Source of the DNA: Chitinophagales bacterium
GTDB lineage: Bacteria; Bacteroidota; Bacteroidia; Chitinophagales; UBA10324
Direction: 5' to 3'
NCBI GenBank assembly: GCA_013816805.1
Contig: JACDDS010000001.1
Coordinates: 271,001 to 335,000, forward strand
DNA: 64,000 bases
The translations under genes were made by a program, and so were the position numbers. This document shows, in pieces, positions 47,598-55,561 of the stretch (positions are counted from its first letter, which is position 1; every line of letters starts with the position of its first letter). The notes under the pieces were generated by a model. The model searched no databases. It was given only the letters and a program-made list of their open reading frames with translations, and was not told the DNA's origin.

Positions 47598-48239
47598 ATG
47601 AAAGAGATTAGAGTCGCCATATTCGAAGATAATCAGAACTTGCGGGAGGGATTATTCAATCTCATCAAAGCAAGCGAGGGATTCACGTGTGCAGGAGCAT
47701 TCGCCAATTGCGAGCGTGTGATCGAGAACATTGAAGAGACATTGCCTGATGTGGTACTGATGGATATTCAGCTTCCGGGGATCAGCGGTATCGATGCTGT
47801 GAAGATGATCAGGGAAAAATTTCCCGATATCAGGATACTGATGGAAACCATTTTTGAAGAAGATGAAAAAATTTTCCAGTCCATCTGCAATGGCGCCCAG
47901 GGATATATTTTGAAAAATACTCCACCTGATGATATACTGGCTTCCATAAAAGAAATTCATGAAGGCGGTGCACCGATGACGCCGATCATTGCGAGCAAAG
48001 TGCTGAAGATGTTTAAATACAATTTAGCAGGAGAAACGCAGGATGAATTCAATCTTACTTCCCGCGAGAAGGAAATGTTAAAATGCCTTGTTGACGGTAT
48101 GAGCTACAAGTTGATTGCAGACAGCTGCTTCATCAGCATTGACACCGTGAACGGACACCTCAAGAATATCTACAAAAAACTTCAGGTGCATTCAAAATCG
48201 GAGGCTGTAGTGAAAGCAATTAGAGGGAAGATTGTGTGA
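47598..48239 (+). CDS. LuxR/NarL-type response regulator (module 2)
   Basis: 213 residues from the ATG at 47598 (MKEIRVAIFEDN). Receiver with E10/D11, phospho-acceptor D56 (VVLMDIQLPG), T of LMET, and K of YILKNTPP; LuxR helix-turn-helix with LTSREKEMLKCLVDGMSYKL and DTVNGHLKNIYKKLQVHSKS. The longer frame from 47466 adds 44 residues read from the palindromic repeat; relatives do not have it. Partner of the module 2 kinase. Confidence 0.93.
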   Translation: MKEIRVAIFEDNQNLREGLFNLIKASEGFTCAGAFANCERVIENIEETLPDVVLMDIQLPGISGIDAVKMIREKFPDIRILMETIFEEDEKIFQSICNGAQGYILKNTPPDDILASIKEIHEGGAPMTPIIASKVLKMFKYNLAGETQDEFNLTSREKEMLKCLVDGMSYKLIADSCFISIDTVNGHLKNIYKKLQVHSKSEAVVKAIRGKIV

Positions 48240-48248
48240 CAAAAAATA

Positions 48249-48275
48249 ACTTTACAGGTTGGAGAAGCTGTAAGG
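48249..48275 (-). terminator. Terminator between regulator 2 and module 3 cargo operon
   Basis: Stem TTTACAG / CTGTAAG with a 10-nt loop, T-rich on the minus strand (GTTATTTTTT). Same element as at 41347; it now follows an orphan sorting-domain fragment instead of a full gene. Confidence 0.6.
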
Positions 48276-48290
48276 TTATTGCTTAGAAAA

Positions 48291-48412
48291 TTATTTGGTT
48301 ACACTTAACCGAATCGTTTCGCTTTGATCTGCTGTTTGCATTTTCAAAAAATAAATTCCCGCACTTACTGGATTTCCGTTTTCATCAGTTGTATTCCATT
48401 GCAGTTGATGAT
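48291..48412 (-). pseudogene. Orphan fragment of a T9SS sorting domain
   Basis: In one minus-strand frame this reads NHQLQWNTTDENGNPVSAGI, then YFLKMQTADQSETIRLSVTK and a stop at 48291. That is the last 40 residues of the family sorting domain, without any start or upstream part. The next gene (48422) ends 10 nt away with an unrelated sorting domain. The fragment, together with the terminator stem and flanking bases, is nearly the same as 41345-41460, so it is the remaining 3' end of a cargo gene. Confidence 0.8.
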
Positions 48413-48421
48413 TTGTTATCC

Positions 48422-49732
48422 TTATTGTTTTAGAAATTTATCTTCAAAATTTTGGTCTGAAGTTTTCACTGTTATAAGATACATCCCCATAGGCAATTGG
48501 CTCACATCAACTGGAGTATTGAGGCGAGAGTCTTGGGCATTGAGTTTTTCCGAATAAACTATTTGACCAAGAAGATTTGTGATTTGTAATTCCGCTTTTT
48601 CTTTCAATGAAAATGAAAGTGTGATTTTATCGAAAGCAGGATTAGGGCTAAGCTTCATAAAATTTGAAAATGCGTTTTCAGAAATGCCCAATAGTAATAC
48701 ACTATAGCAAATAGAAGTATCCGTGCATCCGTTTTGAATGATTTGTACTGCATAACTTCCGCTTTGTGTTGCTGTAAAGCTTTGATCGGTTGCTCCTGGA
48801 ATCGGAAGCATCGTGTTACAATCAATCCATTGATAGGAAGCATTCGTTGCATTGGCTTTTATGGTGTTGTCCTGAAGAGTTACCGAAATGATAACTGTTT
48901 TGACAGTAACCGGTACAGTAGCATACTCACTACAACTATTTGCGGTATCACGAATCTCAACCGTATAGTTTGTGAGTTGCGTCGGACTTACAACAATGCT
49001 TGCCGTAGTTTCGCCTGTGTTCCATAAATACGAAATTCCACCCGTAGCAGTAAGGGTTGTGCTATCACCAGCACAAACAGAGCTATTTCCATCAATACTT
49101 ATAGGAAAACTACAGGTAGTTTCTCCCGCAAGAATGGATGAATCAGGAACGCTATTAAATGCATAATCCTTTACTGTGAAATTAATTGCATTAGTACCGA
49201 TATCTAAGCGAATCCATCCGTAAAACACTTGTGAGCCGGCATGAAGCCTCAGAGCAATATATTTATTGGTTCTACCATGATGCCAATGACCCGAATAGGT
49301 GGACACCCACAAATAAAAACCCAGGTAATGATTATAAGTGCAAAAAGTAGCTTCTGATGTTGCTATATTTTGGTTCGCATTGATTTTCCAGAGGTATGCC
49401 CTGTTATCGATTAACGAAGCCGGGTAAACAACAGCAGGTAATTCATCGGTAAAATCACATCCCACTTCATTTGAATTAAAGGATGTAATTCTTATATAAC
49501 GATTTATACCATAAAATAGCCCGCATTTGGTATTTGTTTGGGACGTTGTGTAAGTGAGATCAAAATCATTGATGCCATCATTATTCAAATCCAAATGATA
49601 CAATGAACCATTCGTATTAAATGTTTGGTCCGGATTCACATCTGTATAAACAATCTGCGCATTTGCAAACTGAAAGAAGCAACTGAGTGCGAGAATCAGA
49701 ATGCTGTTGATTAAAAGTGTATTTGTTTTCAT
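48422..49732 (-). CDS. T9SS cargo protein, DLNNDG family with different sorting domain
   Basis: 436 residues. Signal peptide ends ANAQ (about 25). It then follows the family pattern: IVYTDVNPDQTFNTNGSLYH, Ca-site-like DLNNDGINDFDL, a YGWIRLD region and KDYAFNSVPDSSILAGET (to about 205). Residues 215-345 are two Ig-like/PKD-like domains (SVCAGDSTTLTATGGISYLW; GATDQSFTATQSGSYAVQII). The end is a sorting domain (KLSPNPAFDKITLSFSLK ... YLITVKTSDQNFEDKFLKQ) that differs from all its neighbours. Last gene of the module 3 cargo operon; probably the product of a 3'-end replacement. Confidence 0.85.
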   Translation of the reverse strand: MKTNTLLINSILILALSCFFQFANAQIVYTDVNPDQTFNTNGSLYHLDLNNDGINDFDLTYTTSQTNTKCGLFYGINRYIRITSFNSNEVGCDFTDELPAVVYPASLIDNRAYLWKINANQNIATSEATFCTYNHYLGFYLWVSTYSGHWHHGRTNKYIALRLHAGSQVFYGWIRLDIGTNAINFTVKDYAFNSVPDSSILAGETTCSFPISIDGNSSVCAGDSTTLTATGGISYLWNTGETTASIVVSPTQLTNYTVEIRDTANSCSEYATVPVTVKTVIISVTLQDNTIKANATNASYQWIDCNTMLPIPGATDQSFTATQSGSYAVQIIQNGCTDTSICYSVLLLGISENAFSNFMKLSPNPAFDKITLSFSLKEKAELQITNLLGQIVYSEKLNAQDSRLNTPVDVSQLPMGMYLITVKTSDQNFEDKFLKQ

Positions 49733-49798
49733 AGGTTAGAATTTGTATTAAGAAGGCAGTAGTCAGTGTCTCTTATTCTGACTACTGGCTACTCTTTT

Positions 49799-52162
49799 TT
49801 ATTTTACCACCGACAATTGAATCGTTTCCGTTTGATTCGCTGTATGCATTTTCAAAAAATAAATTCCGGCACTTACTGCATTTCCATTTACATCAATTGC
49901 ATCCCATTGTAGTTGATGAGTGCCTTCATTTATAATTTTATTGGCAAGAATTTTTATCACTCTTCCAGTTACATCATAAATAATGATCGAAGTTTTTTCA
50001 GTTGCGGGAAGAGAAAAGGAAATAATAGTAGAGTTAAAGAACGGATTAGGATAAGTTAGGATTTCCGACTGTTGAGTATAGTTAAATATACCTGTCGATT
50101 TGCCACAACTATCTCCTGCATGTATTGGCATATTGGCCACACTATTGTAAGCATAATCCTTGATTGTAACACTCGAACCATTAAATCCAAGGCTAAAGCG
50201 TACCCATCCGTATAAAGTATCATTGCCCGATTTTATTCTTATTCCAAAATATTTATCTGTGACCCCATAGTAAGAACCATAGTATGAAACCATGCAGGTG
50301 GGACTTGGTAAGCCGCCGCAAATATAGGCAGCGCTTGCAAATATCTGCTCCGTACTTTCATTCCAATTGACAGAACCATCATTGATAGGCTCACCAGAGT
50401 CAATTACTCTTACATTCAAGCTTTGCGGTATACCCTCAATCGCATTGCCAACTTCCGGACTAATTATAGAAGTATAGTTGGTATCTCCCAAACAGCATGA
50501 ACCTGCTATAGTTTCATTATGACTAAGAAGGAAGTCAGTAACCCCATCATTGTTCAAATCAAGCTTGTAAGTTTCACCGTTATTGTTCAGGTTCACATCA
50601 GGATCAACATCAGTGCAAACAATTTGCAGATCGCTTGGGGGGATGAAATAAACAGCTTTACTAACTGAACTGCATTGGAATGAATCGGTTGCAATCACCG
50701 TGTAATAACCTACTTGAGGAGGAGTATAACATTGATTCGTTGCTCCAAGAATATTAACATCATTGAGTTGCCATTGATAGACCAGGTTAGCCGAAGTGCA
50801 TAATTCATTAGCGCTCACTGAAACAGTAGGAAAAGAACATGCTCCGAGCTTGACTACCCAGTAATCATACGTTCCGTGATTCCCGCTTACATCATCATCA
50901 TTTGAGAAAGACGCTCCTGCTATGGAGTAGCCATTATCACTCGTTTGAATAATTGAGAAACATTCGTCAGTAGTTGTTCCACCAATACATTTTTGCCATT
51001 GTATATTCCCAATAGAATCAATCTTCACAAACCAATAATCATCATCTCCATGATTGCCGGATACATTATCATTATTGGACTGCGTATATCCTCCAACGGC
51101 ATATCCTCCTTCTGACGTTTTAATTAATGAATTTGCAACATCATACCCACTCCCTCCAAAGTTTTTCTGCCATAGGAGGTCTCCGATACTATCAAGTTCT
51201 ACAACCCAATAATCGCTTGCACCATAATTAGCCGTTACATTACCGTCATTCGAATTAGTTGTTCCTGCAACAATGTAATTTCCATTGTTAATTACAATTG
51301 ATGTTGCGTAATCACCAGAACTTCCTCCAAGTGATTTCTGCCATTGAATATTCCCAATGTTATCAATCTTCACAATCCAGTAGTCTATGTCTCCATTATT
51401 GCCGGTCACATCACCATCGCTGGATGAGGAAGAGCCGGTGAAAATATAACCATAATCATTCGTTTGTATAATTGAATTTGCAAAATCGTCCTCACTTCCT
51501 CCAAAACATTTTTGCCACTCGATTTCTCCCACGCTGTCTATCCTCACGATCCAGCAATCTGCGTTACTGCCATCATAGCCGTGAAGTCCAGTTACATCTC
51601 CATCATTCGATTCAGTTCCACCTGCTATTATAAACCCACCGTCGCTAGTCTGAATAACAGATTGAGCAAAATCACTGTAACTTCCACCGAGCGACTTCTG
51701 CCATTGAATATTGCCCGTAGAATCCAACTTCACAATCCAATAATCTTCCGATCCGTACGATCCATGATTGCCAGTTACATCTCCATCATTTGATGAGGAA
51801 GTACCCGCGACAATATAACCACCATCCGTTGTTTGCCGAAGGGAAGAAGCATGTTCATCGCCACTCCCACCAAGGCATTTCTGCCACTGAATAGCTCCGT
51901 AGTTATCTAACTTCACAATCCAATAATCGCCGGAGTAAGATCCGCCATGGTTGCCCGTCACATTTCCATCATAAGAATTTGAATTTCCTGCTACGGCATA
52001 TCCACCATCTGTTGTCTGTATAATTGAATAGGCCCAATCATAACCATAACCACCCAGAGATTTCTCCCATTGTATTGTTGGCACTTGTGCATTGGCAAAT
52101 CGGATAAAGCAGCTAAGGACAATAATAAAAATACTGAGAGGTAATCTTGTTGAACTTTTCAT
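49799..52162 (-). CDS. T9SS cargo protein, fusion of SNDGD-repeat and DLNNDG families
   Basis: 787 residues. Signal peptide ends ANAQ (about 26). Residues 30-440 are about eight propeller-like repeats with SNDGDVTGNHG and WIVKLDSTGNIQWQKSLGGS cores, as in the genes at 42333 and 53768. Residues 450-510 are an Ig-like segment (VYQWQLNDVNILGATNQCYT). Residues about 515-710 are a complete DLNNDG module (IVCTDVDPDVNLNNNGETYK ... KDYAYNSVANMPIHAGD), which elsewhere starts right after a signal peptide. A type A sorting domain closes it (LTYPNPFFNSTIISF ... LSVVK). Intact throughout. Confidence 0.87.
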   Translation of the reverse strand: MKSSTRLPLSIFIIVLSCFIRFANAQVPTIQWEKSLGGYGYDWAYSIIQTTDGGYAVAGNSNSYDGNVTGNHGGSYSGDYWIVKLDNYGAIQWQKCLGGSGDEHASSLRQTTDGGYIVAGTSSSNDGDVTGNHGSYGSEDYWIVKLDSTGNIQWQKSLGGSYSDFAQSVIQTSDGGFIIAGGTESNDGDVTGLHGYDGSNADCWIVRIDSVGEIEWQKCFGGSEDDFANSIIQTNDYGYIFTGSSSSSDGDVTGNNGDIDYWIVKIDNIGNIQWQKSLGGSSGDYATSIVINNGNYIVAGTTNSNDGNVTANYGASDYWVVELDSIGDLLWQKNFGGSGYDVANSLIKTSEGGYAVGGYTQSNNDNVSGNHGDDDYWFVKIDSIGNIQWQKCIGGTTTDECFSIIQTSDNGYSIAGASFSNDDDVSGNHGTYDYWVVKLGACSFPTVSVSANELCTSANLVYQWQLNDVNILGATNQCYTPPQVGYYTVIATDSFQCSSVSKAVYFIPPSDLQIVCTDVDPDVNLNNNGETYKLDLNNDGVTDFLLSHNETIAGSCCLGDTNYTSIISPEVGNAIEGIPQSLNVRVIDSGEPINDGSVNWNESTEQIFASAAYICGGLPSPTCMVSYYGSYYGVTDKYFGIRIKSGNDTLYGWVRFSLGFNGSSVTIKDYAYNSVANMPIHAGDSCGKSTGIFNYTQQSEILTYPNPFFNSTIISFSLPATEKTSIIIYDVTGRVIKILANKIINEGTHQLQWDAIDVNGNAVSAGIYFLKMHTANQTETIQLSVVK

Positions 52163-52251
52163 CGTAATAATTTTTTGTAGTTAAAGGTTTTAGCATTAAA
52201 AGATAGTAGCCTGTAGTCTTTTTGTGCCACTGCTGGCTTCTGACTACTTTT

Positions 52252-53415
52252 TTATTTCATCACACTTAATTGGATCGTTTCGCTTTGATCCGCTGTTTGC
52301 ATTTTCAAAAAATAAATTCCATCACTTACTGTGTTCCCATTTACATCGATTGCATTCCATTGCAATTGATGAGCACCTTCATCCATTATTTCATTAACAA
52401 GTGTTGTTACTAATCTTCCCGTTACGTCATAAATTTTCAGCGAGACGTTTTCTGATTGAGCAAGTGTAAATGAAATGGTAGTTGAATTTGAAAATGGATT
52501 CGGATAAATTTTCAGTGATTTGCTTTGAGCAACTGTTTCAACAGGGTCCGTTAAGCGGCAATCAACGGTTACTTTTATTTTTGATGAAGTAGCTGAGCAA
52601 AGATTGAAATCATCACTCACAATTACTTTGTAGCTGCCGGCTTTGTGTGCAGTGTAAGATGATGTTGTAGCTCCTGAAATATTTTTCTTTCCCTTTTGCC
52701 ATTGATACGATAGGCCGGTTCCCGTATTAGCAGAAGAAAGAACAACACTTCCACCCTTACAAAAAGTAGTAGAACCATTTGCAGTGATAGCAGCTTGTGG
52801 CGGACAGGTTTGTCCGGTGAGAATCGATTGTTTCGGAACAGCGTTGTAAGCATAATCCATAATAAAGAAATATCCAGCAACGATATCAACCCTCAAACTT
52901 GCCCAACCATAATATGTTGAAGAGTTGACCTTAACTTTCAGACCTAAATACTTATCCGTGTTACCTGAACCCCAATCCCCAGTTAAAATGCCGGCAGCAA
53001 AGCACTTACCAAAGGAGCAAAGTGCTGTTACAGAGTATTGACCCATCGTGTCCTTCTGGCTCGACCACGACAGTGACTTTGAATCTATTAATGTGCCCAA
53101 GTCAAGTGCGGAACTACCAACGTTAGAGCCGACTTGATTGTTTGAAAGCGGCTGAATTGACAGGATATGAGTTGTTCCTGTTGCACTGCCACAAGTACCG
53201 CAAGAGACTGTTTTTGTGCTTGAGGTCCATGTAATTGTGAAATCATTAATGCCATCGTTGTTCAAATCGAGATTGTAAGTTCCGGTTATAATTGAATCAG
53301 GATTTACATTGCTGTAAACAATTTGTGCTTTTGCAAACTGTCCGAAGGACTCCGACAGGAGAAAAATTGCGCTGAGAGCAAGAATCAAAATGCTATTCGG
53401 TAAAAATGTTTTCAT
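52252..53415 (-). CDS. T9SS cargo protein, DLNNDG/Ig-like family
   Basis: 387 residues. Signal peptide ends AKAQ. Residues 32-205 are the DLNNDG module (IVYSNVNPDSIITGTYNL, DLNNDGINDFTI, YGWASLRV, DYAYNAVPKQSILTGQT). Residues 210-290 are an Ig-like domain (VVLSSANTGTGLSYQWQKGK). A type A sorting domain closes it (LKIYPNPFSNSTTISF ... LSVMK). It is the intact close paralogue of the frameshifted gene at 34253. It precedes the 49799 gene by 89 nt; an AGTCAG-type repeat fills the gap. Confidence 0.86.
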   Translation of the reverse strand: MKTFLPNSILILALSAIFLLSESFGQFAKAQIVYSNVNPDSIITGTYNLDLNNDGINDFTITWTSSTKTVSCGTCGSATGTTHILSIQPLSNNQVGSNVGSSALDLGTLIDSKSLSWSSQKDTMGQYSVTALCSFGKCFAAGILTGDWGSGNTDKYLGLKVKVNSSTYYGWASLRVDIVAGYFFIMDYAYNAVPKQSILTGQTCPPQAAITANGSTTFCKGGSVVLSSANTGTGLSYQWQKGKKNISGATTSSYTAHKAGSYKVIVSDDFNLCSATSSKIKVTVDCRLTDPVETVAQSKSLKIYPNPFSNSTTISFTLAQSENVSLKIYDVTGRLVTTLVNEIMDEGAHQLQWNAIDVNGNTVSDGIYFLKMQTADQSETIQLSVMK

Positions 53416-53457
53416 TCTATTGCGGTTTATTTATTAGTCGTTAAAAAATAGCTTCTA

Positions 53458-53676
53458 TTAGCATGTGTGATGACCGGGCTTATAACAAGTTGCCTGACCA
53501 TGAACTTTATGACAAGTAGTACGTGTGGCTAGACAGGTAAATAATGTTTGGCAGCCCTGGCCGCATTAAGGAGTTTCTGAAAGTACTGTTCCTCCAACCT
53601 GTCGATTCATTTCCGATGAAGTAAGATTGGATATGGACATTTTGTTAAGCTGCAATTTTTTGATTTGCTTTTTCAT
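53458..53676 (-). pseudogene. RiPP (class I lanthipeptide-like) precursor with in-frame stop
   Basis: From the ATG at 53676 a 36-residue peptide reads MKKQIKKLQLNKMSISNLTS and SEMNRQVGGTVLSETP, then TAA (53566). The same frame then continues for 35 residues, CGQGCQTLFTCLATRTTC followed by HKVHGQATCYKPGHHTC, to a stop at 53458. The Lys-rich leader with LQLNKMSISNL and a double-Gly before the core is the pattern of Bacteroidota GG-leader RiPP and class I lanthipeptide precursors. The core has six Cys and many Thr. A CAA-to-TAA change would explain the stop (PQCGQGC originally). No LanB/LanC or transporter gene is in the window. The gene lies inside the module 3 cargo operon, same strand. Confidence 0.7.
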
Positions 53677-53767
53677 TGTTTTTAGTTTTTAAATATTAAG
53701 AAGTCAGTATTCAGAAGACAGTTCTCAGTTGGAAAATCTCTTCTGACTTCTGTCTCCTGACTATTTT

Positions 53768-55366
53768 TTATTTCACCACCATCAACTTTTCTGTCTGTGA
53801 AAAATCTTGTGATTGAATTTTTAGGAGGTATATCCCTGCGCTCACCGCATCTCCGTTTTCATCACGCGCATCCCAGGTGAAAGTATATGTGCCCCCGCTC
53901 ATTGCATCTTGCGCAAGTGTGCGAATTAATCTTCCGTCCACATCAAAAATTTTCAGCGAAACATTTTCTGATTGCGGAAGAGAAAATGAAATAGTAGTTG
54001 ATTGGGTGAATGGGTTCGGTGAATTATTCAGTGCGGTTATTAACGTGACGTCGTTTTTGCTCTTTTTCATTTCAACACACGGCGCAAATTTTACCAGCCA
54101 GGTATCATAATCACCATGGTTATTTTCTACATCACCGTCTGTGGAAGCTGTCACGCAGTCAATAATCAGTTTACCATTCCCAATTTCAACGCCTGAAAGT
54201 GCATCGTCCTCATCACTGCCGCCAAAGATGGTTTGCCATTGCTTGGCTCCATTAAGATCCATTTTAATAGCTATAGCATCGAGAGTTGGATTTACATAGG
54301 ACGTTCCGGTAGTCCCTAATGCTACTACGCCTTCGTCAGAAGTTGCAAATATTCCGTATGCCGTTACCTCTGGATTTCCCGTAAAACTTTTATTCCAGAT
54401 AATACTGCCGGTACCGGAATTAATTTTCACTATCCAGGCAACGAATAAACCATTGTTTCCGGTTACGTCGCCATCATCAGAATTGCTTCCATTGGCAATC
54501 ACTATATTTCCATCCTGAGTCCGTGCTAATGCATTTTGAAATTCATCACCTGAACCGCCCAGCGATTCAGACCATTGAATATTCCCGTTCTTATCCAGTT
54601 TCACTACCCATGAATCCTGCCCGCCATGGTTATGGCTTACATCACCATCACTGCTTAATGTAGTACCGGAGAAGATATAGCCTCCGCTAACAAGTGCCAA
54701 GCCGGAAGCATCATCATAGGCGCTGCCACCATAAGTGTGCTGCGAGAAAATTTTTCCAACGGATGAAATTTTCACAATCCATGCATCGTAATCACCATGA
54801 TTGTTCGTGACTTCGCCATCAGTGGAGTTAGTGAATGCAGAAAAAATATACCCGCCCACTGAATTTTGAAGGATAGCTCCTCCGGAACCGTTATCATCTC
54901 CGCTGCCACCGTAGCATTTCTGCCATTGTATGGTACCTGAAGCATCTACCTTAATAACCAGGACATCCTGGCCCCCGTGATTGCCGCTGATATCTCCATC
55001 GTTGCTATAGGTATACCCTTTAGCAATAAAGCCACCGTCGTCAGTTTCCAGCACACTGAAAAATTCATCTTCGGCAGTTCCTCCATACGTATGTTTCCAT
55101 ATGATTGCCCCCGATAAGCTGTATTTAACAAGAAAGGCATCAGAACCATTGCCAGGCGGAACATTAAAATCACCATCGGTAGAATTGGTAATCCCGCAAA
55201 GAACGTAACCATCAGACACTTTAATCATGTTATCAGATTCATCATAGCCGCTGCCACCGAGTGTTCTCTGTTTAGTGAGGCAAGTTGCTTGTGCATCTGC
55301 AAATTGGAAGCAGCAACTTAGCGTGATAAACAAAATGCTGTTGAGTAAAAATTTTTGTGTTTTCAT
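53768..55366 (-). CDS. T9SS cargo protein with SNDGD-repeat propeller
   Basis: 532 residues. Signal peptide ends ADAQ (about 26). Residues 30-430 hold about seven propeller-like repeats (NSTDGEVTNNHGDYDAWIVK, SSDGDVSHNHGGQDSWVVKL). Unlike the 42333 gene, several repeats have TDGD in place of NDGD. The end is a type A sorting domain (NNSPNPFTQSTTISFSLP ... SQTEKLMVVK). First gene of the module 3 cargo operon, with the promoter at 55412-55445. Function unknown; calcium-stabilised adhesion or binding is a guess from the acidic loops. Confidence 0.85.
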   Translation of the reverse strand: MKTQKFLLNSILFITLSCCFQFADAQATCLTKQRTLGGSGYDESDNMIKVSDGYVLCGITNSTDGDFNVPPGNGSDAFLVKYSLSGAIIWKHTYGGTAEDEFFSVLETDDGGFIAKGYTYSNDGDISGNHGGQDVLVIKVDASGTIQWQKCYGGSGDDNGSGGAILQNSVGGYIFSAFTNSTDGEVTNNHGDYDAWIVKISSVGKIFSQHTYGGSAYDDASGLALVSGGYIFSGTTLSSDGDVSHNHGGQDSWVVKLDKNGNIQWSESLGGSGDEFQNALARTQDGNIVIANGSNSDDGDVTGNNGLFVAWIVKINSGTGSIIWNKSFTGNPEVTAYGIFATSDEGVVALGTTGTSYVNPTLDAIAIKMDLNGAKQWQTIFGGSDEDDALSGVEIGNGKLIIDCVTASTDGDVENNHGDYDTWLVKFAPCVEMKKSKNDVTLITALNNSPNPFTQSTTISFSLPQSENVSLKIFDVDGRLIRTLAQDAMSGGTYTFTWDARDENGDAVSAGIYLLKIQSQDFSQTEKLMVVK

Positions 55367-55411
55367 ACTGATTGTTTTTTAAGTGAAAAAATAGATTGCA
55401 GTTTACGATGA

Positions 55412-55445
55412 CAAAGGTCCCTCCATTACACACTGCTTCGCAATA
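55412..55445 (-). promoter_or_regulatory. Promoter of module 3 cargo operon (TATTGCGA-18-GACCTTTG)
   Basis: TATTGCGA at 55438-55445 and GACCTTTG at 55412-55419 (minus strand), spacer 18, 46 nt before the ATG at 55366. The -33 box keeps only TATTG of the motif. Confidence 0.45.
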
Positions 55446-55446
55446 G

Positions 55447-55509
55447 CATACTTGTGTTGAAGTGAGCCCGTTTATTGATTGATGAAGAAGGAATACCACA
55501 TACTTGTGT
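55447..55509. promoter_or_regulatory. Direct repeat CATACTTGTGT x2, candidate operator of module 3
   Basis: A perfect 11-bp repeat at 55447-55457 and 55499-55509, 52 bp apart, adjoining the cargo -33 box and lying between the divergent promoters. The second copy is itself within a CCACA/TGTGG dyad. Confidence 0.5.
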
Positions 55510-55534
55510 GGGTACAAGGCTATATGAATGGGCT

Positions 55535-55542
55535 TATCTTTG
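55535..55542 (+). promoter_or_regulatory. -7 element of third sensor kinase gene (TATCTTTG)
   Basis: Exact TAnnTTTG match; the possible starts are a TTG at 55553 and a GTG at 55562. Confidence 0.5.
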
Positions 55543-55561
55543 ATTGATCTAATTGGTCAAT

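Noticed and set aside
53566..53568. Stop-codon recoding (selenocysteine or pyrrolysine) in the RiPP precursor
   Set aside because: The codon is TAA, which is not used for either, and no recoding hairpin was seen; a CAA-to-TAA mutation is simpler.
49850..55300. Regular similar segments that could suggest a CRISPR-like or tandem DNA repeat array
   Set aside because: They are the codons of protein repeats (SNDGD ... WVVKLD) in intact reading frames; spacing and sequence vary with the protein and there are no unique spacers.
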